A stretch of DNA of 9,323 bases from Nitrososphaeraceae archaeon (GTDB lineage Archaea > Thermoproteota > Nitrososphaeria > Nitrososphaerales > Nitrososphaeraceae). Below, one piece after another: positions 1 through 4,230 of this stretch. A program made the position numbers and the translations under genes. The notes under the pieces were generated by a model. That model was not told the origin of the DNA. It saw only the letters and a program-made list of their open reading frames with translations, and did not search any database. Every line of letters begins with the position of its first letter. Positions within the stretch are counted from its first letter, which is position 1. Location of the stretch: positions 1 to 9,323 of the forward strand of contig JASHSN010000486.1 of assembly GCA_030038695.1 (NCBI GenBank). The letters are read 5' to 3'.

Positions 1-516
1 ATAAAGCCAACCAAACCCTTAGTAGAACCTGCTGAAAAAATATTTACAATTGACGGACATATAGGCGCGACAGGCTCAGGATATATTGGTGACATATTGC
101 AATTAATCGATGAGATACAACTAGCAGCACAAAAACATAGGCTCACTTATGAAAGCCCAATTGATGTAAGTACCCTTGCAAAACATCTCAGCTCATACTT
201 GCACAACTATACTATCTATGCCGTTAGACCTCAGGCAGCCTCAATAATAATCGCGGGAATAGATCAAATTGGAGTTCAACTATACCAAGTAGACCCAAGT
301 GGAACATTCTTCCGAGGAGCAGGCTTCGCAATAGGTCAGTATTCAGATATAGCTCTCGATGCACTACAGAGAGACTATAGTGCAGACATGAATATTGAAC
401 AAGCCATAAAATTAAGCAATAAGGCAATAGAAAAAGCCTTAGGAGAGAGACCATTGGTAGAAACTGGGATTGTTACAGCTAAAGATGGTTCCTTTAGGAA
501 GCTGGTGAATAATTAA
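1..516 (+). CDS. psmA: Proteasome alpha-type subunit, 5' end outside window
   Basis: This is the C-terminal 171 residues of a 20S proteasome alpha-type subunit. Such subunits form the outer rings that gate entry to the proteolytic chamber. The frame is open from base 1 and ends with TAA at 514-516. Seen in the sequence: PLVEPAEKIFTIDGHIG, which matches the alpha-type segment before the first conserved glycine stretch; RLTYESPIDVSTLAKHL, the alpha-subunit helix; and AGIDQIGVQLYQVDPSGTFF, the conserved strand and DPSG turn. Archaeal alpha subunits are about 235-245 aa, so roughly 65-70 N-terminal residues lie off the window. The copy is divergent: the usual YTQ.GGVRPFG segment reads YTIYAVRPQAA, so it may be a paralogue of the main alpha subunit. 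A beta subunit is less likely because the segment order fits alpha. The next gene, a UBP zinc finger, is convergent. Confidence 0.85.
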   Translation: MKPTKPLVEPAEKIFTIDGHIGATGSGYIGDILQLIDEIQLAAQKHRLTYESPIDVSTLAKHLSSYLHNYTIYAVRPQAASIIIAGIDQIGVQLYQVDPSGTFFRGAGFAIGQYSDIALDALQRDYSADMNIEQAIKLSNKAIEKALGERPLVETGIVTAKDGSFRKLVNN

Positions 517-561
517 TCTAGAAGTATCAGGGTTTCTAAATAAGAGATTACCGGTCACTCT

Positions 562-597
562 TTCTTCTACGTTGTAGATCATCTTTCTTCACTTTTG
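562..597 (+). terminator. Possible T-rich terminator after proteasome gene
   Basis: About 50 bases past the proteasome stop there is a pyrimidine-rich run, a very short CTAC-gtt-GTAG hairpin at 567-577, and another T-rich run (ctttcttcacttttg). Archaeal transcription often ends at T-rich tracts. The signal is weak and is offered only as the best candidate. Confidence 0.25.
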
Positions 598-701
598 ATA
601 CGTAACCTATGGCTGAATAACGTAAAAGCACACTGCTTTAAACGCCGCAGCGCCAATTTAGCTATTAATACCGCGTAAATCAGCTAGTCGTCAAACGTGA
701 T

Positions 702-714
702 ACAAAACAAAACG
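702..714 (-). terminator. Candidate T-tract terminator for UBP zinc-finger gene
   Basis: On the minus strand, 20-32 bases beyond the TAA of the zinc-finger gene, the sequence reads GTTTTGTTTTGTA. Two TTTT runs just past a stop codon fit oligo-T archaeal termination. There is no hairpin. Confidence 0.4.
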
Positions 715-733
715 ACACTTTTCATAGCCAGCA

Positions 734-1000
734 TTAAACCATGATATTGTCAATATAACACCACTTCCAATCTTCACCAGGTTGAAAAGACCTTATTATT
801 GGATGCCTAGCTGCTTTGAAATGTTTTGTCGCATGTTTATTAGGAGAGGAATCACAACAACCTACATGACCACATGTCAAACATAAACGCAAATGTACCC
901 AGTCAGACCCCATTTTCATGCATTCTTCACAACCGTTTGGTGTTTTTGCTTTTATATTCTGATGTACTTGTTTAAGATGAGTGCAAGCCTTAGTAGACAT
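734..1000 (-). CDS. UBP-type zinc finger protein
   Basis: An 88-residue stand-alone UBP zinc finger (ZnF-UBP). In eukaryotes this fold binds the free C-terminal Gly-Gly of ubiquitin; in prokaryotes it occurs as small single-domain proteins of uncertain role. The candidate zinc ligands are all visible: C6 and H8, C24 and C27, C40 and C43, H45, C48/C49, H56, H60 and H66, with the typical LRLCLTCGHVGCCD core and ATKHF...HPIIRSFQPGEDWKWCY tail. The domain fills the whole protein. ATG at 1000 is preferred over an upstream TTG at 1009 because a TATA-like box sits about 30 bases upstream, which leaves almost no leader. The neighbour at 1-516 is a proteasome subunit in convergent orientation, so they are not one operon, but both relate to protein turnover. 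It could bind a ubiquitin-like modifier or simply be a zinc-binding adaptor. Confidence 0.88.
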   Translation of the reverse strand: MSTKACTHLKQVHQNIKAKTPNGCEECMKMGSDWVHLRLCLTCGHVGCCDSSPNKHATKHFKAARHPIIRSFQPGEDWKWCYIDNIMV

Positions 1001-1026
1001 TACGTACAAACTTTAGTCTATTTTCG

Positions 1027-1037
1027 TATTTAAATTC
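1027..1037 (-). promoter_or_regulatory. TATA box and BRE for UBP zinc-finger gene
   Basis: On the minus strand the sequence reads GAATTTAAATA, centred about 30 bases before ATG 1000. The TTTAAATA core with purines just upstream matches an archaeal TATA/BRE pair and predicts a start site at or within a few bases of the ATG, i.e. a leaderless mRNA. Confidence 0.6.
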
Positions 1038-1286
1038 GATAGCAACTTTATTGTAACCTGGTATTTTTACTAGAACTGATTATTTGACAGTTATTGTCAT
1101 ATTTAATAGTCATAGATTAATCTTAGTTACTTCATTCGCTGAAGATATTGTGGAAAAAAATTTCTCATTACAATGCGTACAACGTTAGTCGCTTTATCTT
1201 GCGTACTTCGTTCTCCGCCGTTGCGGTCATGTCTAGTTTCATGATAAGATATCTAAAAGTAAAAGTTGATATTGTTTTATACACGC
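1038..1286. other. Spacer with no gene recognised
   Basis: No credible start plus frame was found on either strand. A short palindrome, GACA-GTTAT-TGTC, lies at about 1086-1098. A short open stretch from about 1108 to 1187 on the plus strand (LVTSFAEDIVEKNFSLQ) was considered, but it could not be assigned to any family. Confidence 0.4.
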
Positions 1287-1633
1287 ATGAATAGGAAATC
1301 TCTTCTGATGATAACTCTGTAAGGATACATGATTACTCTGATCATGCTGCCTAGTCTAAAAATGCTGCTACAAATATTCGTGAATCATCATCTACCACGA
1401 ATATAGTAAATACACTAGTTAGAACTGGTGCAATTGAAGAGATAGCACGGGCAATACTTGGAACCACTATTGCTATTCGTGATATCGCAAACGAAGTGAA
1501 TGAAACTGTTAAAGATCTAAAAGAACGAGGAACTATCAAGGACATAGCCAGCGCTGTCGCAGAGACAACAAACGAAACACGAAATACAATTGGAATAGCC
1601 AAAGCGGCAATAGATACAGACAATACCAGGTAG
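1287..1633 (+). pseudogene. Decayed conserved helical protein (NAATNIRES type)
   Basis: ATG AAT at 1287 is followed at once by a frame change into the +2 frame. That frame then reads EISSDDNSVRIHDYSDHAA, a TAG at 1352-1354, then SKNAATNIRESSSTTN and a long amphipathic, charged, alanine/threonine-rich stretch (GAIEEIARAI, NEVNETVKDLKERG, IASAVAETTNETRNTIG) to TAG at 1631. The pattern of repeated helical blocks rich in I, A, E and T resembles small conserved hypothetical proteins that I associate from memory with Nitrososphaeria; I cannot name a family. No in-frame start follows the TAG, so the gene has at least one indel and one nonsense change. The C-terminus is probably also missing, because the frame ends a few bases before the HxlR remnant. 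Confidence 0.6.
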
Positions 1634-1639
1634 TGAAGA

Positions 1640-1792
1640 CTAGCTGGGTAAGATAGCAAATCGTAAGTTGTTCAGTATGTGGAGAGCATAGCGTTGACCA
1701 ATAATCTTTAAACTTCTATCGATAGGACAAACTTTCATTCCCCATTTATCCAGATGATCCTTTAACACCACGCCATTTTCTGTTCTTATCAA
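1640..1792 (-). pseudogene. HxlR-family regulator, truncated N-terminus
   Basis: This 50-residue frame begins ENGVVLKDHLDKWGMKVCPI and continues DRSLKIIGQRYALHILNNLR. That is the start of an HxlR-type winged-helix repressor: the conserved CP(I/V)-x(5)-(I/V)G-(G/K)-(K/R)-(W/Y/F)-x(3)-IL signature, with the family cysteine present. Homology stops after NNLR. Seven unrelated residues follow before TAG at 1640, so the recognition helix and wing are absent (the full family is about 100-130 aa). The start is uncertain: TTG at 1792 lies 27 bases from a TATA-like box, and GTG 1771 or ATG 1738 are also possible. It is almost certainly non-functional. Its cut end touches the remnant at 1287-1633, suggesting that a deletion joined two broken genes. 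Confidence 0.7.
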
Positions 1793-1815
1793 TCGTGTTA
1801 GTAGAAGTCATCATG

Positions 1816-1823
1816 CTTATATC
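1816..1823 (-). promoter_or_regulatory. TATA-like box upstream of HxlR remnant
   Basis: The minus strand reads GATATAAG, centred 27 bases before the TTG at 1792. This fits a leaderless archaeal transcript and supports the longer start for the HxlR remnant. Confidence 0.4.
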
Positions 1824-2070
1824 ATTACCTCGATACCGCGAAGGTGTTCTTGGATTGAGTGTGAGAACCTCGGGTAATCGATACTCAAAAAAACAAATAG
1901 ATTTGAAATTTAACTTATCGTACCTGTAACTTCATCGGGGAAATAATCATCAGTGCTGATGCTTTCGCTGCAGCTGCTGTCGATGGTGACCAGTATATTA
2001 CCAAGGAGTAACTTTCATACTTATATCAAGCCAATTGTTAATAGGCTTATGAATCTGAAAGAATCCGTTC
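1824..2070. other. Spacer with no intact gene
   Basis: Only short open stretches occur. One on the plus strand, ending with TAA at about 2009, reads GEIIISADAFAAAAVDGDQY near its end. It has no start codon and could not be assigned, so it may be a gene tail left by rearrangement. Base composition changes to more G+C-rich just after this spacer. Confidence 0.35.
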
Positions 2071-2080
2071 GGAGGGGAGG
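2071..2080 (+). promoter_or_regulatory. Strong Shine-Dalgarno for ABM gene
   Basis: GGAGGGGAGG ends 3 bases before ATG 2084; the first GGAGG core is at a usual distance. Such a strong ribosome site contrasts with the leaderless style of the archaeal-type genes in this window. It fixes the start and suits a bacterial origin. Confidence 0.75.
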
Positions 2081-2083
2081 TTA

Positions 2084-2389
2084 ATGTTGACGAACGAAAA
2101 GGTGGTCATGCTGATCGAAGCAAAAATTCAGCCGCAAAGGCGCGCGGCGCTTGTCGAGGCCGTAGGCCAATACTTGCCATTGGTGCGGGCAGAGCCGGGC
2201 GTAGTAGGGTTCTACGTGACGTCGCGAAAAGACGATCCCAACACACTCGTCTTCTACGAGATTTACAAGTCGCAAGCGGCCCACGATTTTAATCTGCAGC
2301 AGGACTTCACAAAGAAATTCCTGGCAACGCTAGACAGCGCGCATGACGGAGACCTAGTGGTGACAAAACTCGTCGACCTGGTCCCGTAA
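2084..2389 (+). CDS. ABM-family (YgiN-like) monooxygenase
   Basis: A 101-aa protein of the antibiotic biosynthesis monooxygenase (ABM) superfamily: small ferredoxin-like, usually dimeric cytosolic proteins that include cofactor-free quinol monooxygenases. Seen: an opening strand VVMLIEAKIQPQ, a helix around residues 18-35, EPGVVGFYVTSRKDDPNTLV (the EPG turn and second and third strands), FYEIYKSQAAHD with the conserved glutamate (59) and histidine (67), and a final strand LVVTKLVDL. The length is normal for the family. Codon use differs from the archaeal genes: of the first 30 codons 21 end in G or C, against 9 of 30 in the MFS gene at 4231. With the strong Shine-Dalgarno and a hairpin terminator behind it, this points to recent acquisition from a bacterium. 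The substrate cannot be told from sequence. Confidence 0.85.
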   Translation: MLTNEKVVMLIEAKIQPQRRAALVEAVGQYLPLVRAEPGVVGFYVTSRKDDPNTLVFYEIYKSQAAHDFNLQQDFTKKFLATLDSAHDGDLVVTKLVDLVP

Positions 2390-2402
2390 GGACAGACACA
2401 CT

Positions 2403-2434
2403 CCAAGCAGGTAGACTTTTCTTGCTTGGGTTTT
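2403..2434 (+). terminator. Bacterial-style intrinsic terminator after ABM gene
   Basis: CCAAGCAGG (2403-2411) pairs with CTTGCTTGG (2421-2429): nine pairs including one G-T, with a nine-base loop, followed by G and TTTT at 2431-2434. It lies 14 bases past the ABM stop. The layout is that of a Rho-independent terminator, which is unusual for archaea and supports bacterial ancestry. The rest of the gap to 2628 shows no gene. Confidence 0.55.
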
Positions 2435-2628
2435 GAGTGCTCGACCCGGTTTGCTCAACTAGGTAGGTCGCGTCGGGATAGCTGCCAGTACGGTGGTGTC
2501 GCGTAGCTCCGTGTATCTATTTATCAAGTTGGTGTGACTTACGATGGGGAATAGTTTTGACAAAACTCCTCTCCCCTTGTTGGATTGATTGCGATATCGC
2601 TCAACTTTGTGAGTGATGGGAGAAACAC

Positions 2629-2796
2629 ATGAACGACCTGCTTGCACGGGTTATTGCCGCACATGGTGGCCTTGATCGATGTAACAAATTCAAGAAAGAG
2701 AGCCGAAGGGACAAATGGTCACAGCCGGCCGCTGCGGATCAATACGCACGACTACGAACTGCTAACAAGGATGATTTGACATTGCTATTCCTGTAA
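2629..2796 (+). pseudogene. Truncated bacterial-type hypothetical protein (MNDLLARV)
   Basis: A 55-residue frame with a plausible Shine-Dalgarno (GGGAGA at 2618-2623). The first 21 residues, MNDLLARVIAAHGGLDRCNK and on, look like the N-terminus of a conserved bacterial protein of about 240 aa that I recall from proteobacteria, where LDRWNKF is usual (here C replaces W). After KF the sequence no longer resembles that family and it stops early. It is therefore read as a 5' remnant with a rearranged tail. The family function is unknown. Codon use is bacterial-like, as for the ABM gene upstream. Confidence 0.5.
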
Positions 2797-2819
2797 TATA
2801 GTTGGCAAGATATAAGTAT

Positions 2820-2874
2820 GGAAGTTACCAATCGGTAACAATATTACCTTATTGTAACTTCCTGGGTTATATAG
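2820..2874 (+). promoter_or_regulatory. Promoter A with GTAAC palindromes and TATA box
   Basis: An inner near-palindrome GGTAACAATATTACC (2834-2848) is nested inside a perfect outer 9-bp inverted repeat, GGAAGTTAC (2820-2828) and GTAACTTCC (2854-2862). A TATA-like TTATATAG follows at 2867-2874, centred 26 bases before ATG 2896, so the transcript should be leaderless. Repeated GTAAC/GTTAC half-sites just upstream of the TATA box look like a regulator-binding array. A sister copy lies at 3902-3942. Which regulator binds is unknown. Confidence 0.6.
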
Positions 2875-2920
2875 TTACATTATAAAACCTGTTATATGGA
2901 GACTACATTTGAAAATAAGG
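2834..2920 (+). repeat. Direct repeat copy A (promoter plus first codons)
   Basis: This stretch aligns without gaps to 3902-3988. From the palindrome to the ATG I count 54 of 65 identical bases, and similarity continues for about seven codons (METTFENK here, MEATSKKT there). The copies are in the same orientation, 1,068 bases apart, and differ by scattered substitutions, so the duplication is not recent, or both derive from a wider promoter family. Confidence 0.75.
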
Positions 2921-3021
2921 CTATGCGTTTAGCTGTATTGGGCGTAGGTATAATGCTTGTTACAAGCTTTATTTTGCTTGCCCACCCTGGCTTGACTAAC
3001 GCTCAGCTGAAACGCGACTAA
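2896..3021 (+). pseudogene. Signal-peptide stub of a secreted protein
   Basis: A 41-residue frame: short charged N-terminus (METTFENKAMR), hydrophobic core (LAVLGVGIMLVTSFILLA), then HPGLTNAQ, which looks like a signal-peptidase site after NA. Only four residues and a stop follow. The layout is that of the leader of an exported protein whose mature part has been lost; G+C content rises at the break (about 3000). A tiny membrane peptide is possible, but truncation is simpler, since the same promoter module elsewhere also precedes a broken gene. ATG 2896 is chosen because TATA spacing predicts a leaderless start there; ATG 2923 is an alternative. Confidence 0.55.
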
Positions 3022-3132
3022 TTTGTGCCGGTCTCGATTTCGGAAATATGTCGTGAACACGGGAGCTGGTTAGCGGAAGTCTCCACGGTGTATTGCTCAT
3101 ACAGATCCTTTCCTTGCTGACTTGATGGTGGG

Positions 3133-3735
3133 TCAGGAATTTGACTCGTTCAAGATAATGTCCTTGCCGGCGAGCGGTCCGCCGGCTTGTTGTATTAAGC
3201 CGCCTTCGGCAAGTCCACCGAGATCAATGGTTTTGAAACCCAGGCTCTCGATGAAGTCAATCACTCGTTCCTTCGCTTGACGCTGATCACCGGAGACAAA
3301 CAATATCCTGGTTCCACTCTTCACTTTGGGTCCCAAATCGAAGATCTCCATCTTGATCGAGTTGAACGCCTTAACTACTGCAGCTCCAGGCACCTTCTTC
3401 GAAATGAGCAAACTGGCGTTCTGACCACCCATGTCCAAGAGTCGAAGTGGATTTCCGACGAAAGGGTTCGTTGCGTCGATTAGGATGCGGCGGTCCCAAG
3501 TAGGTATCTGCTCTAAAATGTGGTCGACGTGCTCCCAAGGAACGGCAAGTAGGACAACATCACCCAGCCCCGCTTCTGATATCGAGGTGAATTTCACCGA
3601 AGGAAGCTCAACCCATTTTTTACGGTCAATTTTCGAAGGGTCACGAGCACCGATGACAATTTCGTGGCCGGCTGCAATCGCTCGGCGAGCCACTGAGTAT
3701 GCCACGCGTCCCGAACCTAGAATGCTAAGTTTCAT
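3133..3735 (-). CDS. NADPH-dependent F420-reductase-like oxidoreductase
   Basis: A 200-aa single-domain Rossmann protein of the F420_oxidored / NAD(P)-binding (PF03807) type. Seen: G7-S-G9-R-V-A12 dinucleotide loop in MKLSILGSGRVAYSVARRA; GARDPSK at 29-35, where R31 is placed to contact the NADP 2'-phosphate; DVVLLAVPW (59-67); ILIDATNPF (84-92); VVKAFNSI; and a C-terminal LFVSGDQRQAKERV...IESLGFKTIDLGG...GPLAG, all typical of the family. The length is normal. Members reduce F420, ferric or other cofactors or substrates with NADPH; the substrate here is unknown. ATG 3735 is chosen over GTG 3753 because GAGAGG lies seven bases upstream. G+C is higher than in the archaeal neighbours, which suggests bacterial origin. 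It is probably cotranscribed with the short frame at 3750-3854. Confidence 0.85.
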   Translation of the reverse strand: MKLSILGSGRVAYSVARRAIAAGHEIVIGARDPSKIDRKKWVELPSVKFTSISEAGLGDVVLLAVPWEHVDHILEQIPTWDRRILIDATNPFVGNPLRLLDMGGQNASLLISKKVPGAAVVKAFNSIKMEIFDLGPKVKSGTRILFVSGDQRQAKERVIDFIESLGFKTIDLGGLAEGGLIQQAGGPLAGKDIILNESNS

Positions 3736-3742
3736 ACTTTTT

Positions 3743-3748
3743 CCTCTC
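3743..3748 (-). promoter_or_regulatory. Shine-Dalgarno deciding the oxidoreductase start
   Basis: The minus strand reads GAGAGG, seven bases before ATG 3735. It also lies just downstream of the TGA of the upstream short frame, so translation may be coupled. Confidence 0.65.
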
Positions 3749-3749
3749 G

Positions 3750-3854
3750 TCACACGCGCGTCCGACGCGAGAAAGACGGCAATCGGTCGAATAGTGTATA
3801 GAATGCTTCAAGGACAAGTTCTTTTTTTTCTATCTTAAGTTCGATTTCAGACAT
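3750..3854 (-). pseudogene. Truncated SnoaL/NTF2-like N-terminus
   Basis: A 34-residue frame starting MSEIELKIEKKELVLEAFYT and continuing LFDR. KELVLEAF-x-TLF is the opening helix of bacterial SnoaL-like (NTF2-fold) proteins. After LFDR the sequence becomes arginine-rich and unrelated and stops, whereas family members have 110-150 aa. The first half is A+T-rich (archaeal-like) and the second half G+C-rich, with the change near 3795. The stop is 14 bases before the oxidoreductase ATG, so even if the peptide is useless it may serve as a translated leader. The family call rests on about 15 residues. Confidence 0.5.
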
Positions 3855-3876
3855 AATATATCCAGGTCTCATTTCA

Positions 3877-3884
3877 TTATTAAA
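3877..3884 (-). promoter_or_regulatory. TATA box for SnoaL stub and oxidoreductase
   Basis: The minus strand reads TTTAATAA, centred 26 bases before ATG 3854: a leaderless archaeal start. It is back to back with promoter B at 3902-3942, so the two form a divergent promoter pair. Confidence 0.5.
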
Positions 3885-3901
3885 TTGGTAAGTTTCCTGT
3901 A

Positions 3902-3942
3902 GGTAACAATGTTACCGGATTGTAACTTCCTGAGTTTTATAG
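3902..3942 (+). promoter_or_regulatory. Promoter B with GTAAC palindrome and TATA box
   Basis: GGTAACAATGTTACC (3902-3916) is a palindrome with GGTAAC/GTTACC arms around AAT. A further half-site ATTGTAACTTCC follows at 3919-3930, then TTTTATAG at 3935-3942, centred 26 bases before ATG 3964. The order and spacing are the same as in promoter A; the left outer arm is degraded here. It predicts a leaderless transcript. Confidence 0.6.
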
Positions 3943-3988
3943 TTGCAATGTAAAACCTGTAGCATGGAAGCTACATCTAAAAAAACTG
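3902..3988 (+). repeat. Direct repeat copy B (promoter plus first codons)
   Basis: Sister of the copy at 2834-2920. Similarity fades by about codon 8 of the frame at 3964, close to where G+C-rich, bacterial-type coding sequence begins. Confidence 0.75.
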
Positions 3989-4218
3989 AATCAGCATCGC
4001 ACGTGCGGGTCATCGAGGAAACCTCTGCGTACTGGAGGGTTCTGTTCGACAATCCGCCTTTCAATATTGTAGACGCCACCATATTCGAAGGCCTTCAGGA
4101 TCTGCTCGCTCGAATGGACGCCGACCCGAGCCTACGTGTTGTAGTATTCGAGAGCGCCAATCCTGAGTTCTACCTTGTCCACGTCGCTAAAGTCAATACA
4201 TATAATCTATGGCAATAG
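3964..4218 (+). pseudogene. Enoyl-CoA hydratase/isomerase, N-terminal fragment
   Basis: An 84-residue frame. Residues 14-75 (VRVIEETSAYWRVLFDNPPF, then NIVDATIFEGLQDLLARMDA, DPSLRVVVFESANPEFY) match the first third of bacterial enoyl-CoA hydratase/isomerase (crotonase) proteins, including the FDNPP strand and the RVVVFESANP strand before the oxyanion-hole region. Crotonases are about 250-280 aa, so the catalytic core is missing. Residues 1-10 (MEATSKKTES) belong to the repeat module, and 76-84 are unrelated A+T-rich sequence ending TAG then TGA. It is thus a bacterial-type gene piece joined at both ends to archaeal-type DNA. ATG 3964 is chosen by TATA spacing; a TTG at 3943 would overlap the promoter. 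Confidence 0.7.
4199..4206 (+). promoter_or_regulatory. TATA-like box for MFS gene
   Basis: CATATAAT is centred 28 bases before the GTG at 4231, consistent with a near-leaderless transcript. It lies inside the end of the hydratase fragment's frame, so the MFS gene seems to keep its own promoter. Confidence 0.4.
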
Positions 4219-4230
4219 TGAATCAATACT

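Noticed and set aside
1304..1342. C/D-box sRNA (TGATGA ... CTGA)
   Set aside because: Only one C-like and one D-like box are present, without D' and C' boxes, and they lie inside the decayed coding frame.
1351..1659. Minus-strand frame of 102 codons, very hydrophobic
   Set aside because: It is the complement of the amphipathic NAATNIRES-type coding frame on the plus strand; its Ala/Val/Ile/Ser pattern is what antisense of such a helix gives.
2459..2647. Minus-strand frame of 62 codons
   Set aside because: No recognisable features, and it overlaps the better supported start and Shine-Dalgarno of the frame at 2629.
3277..3838. Two plus-strand frames (68 and 135 codons) opposite the NADP oxidoreductase
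   Set aside because: They are antisense to a well-supported conserved gene and have no family features or ribosome sites.
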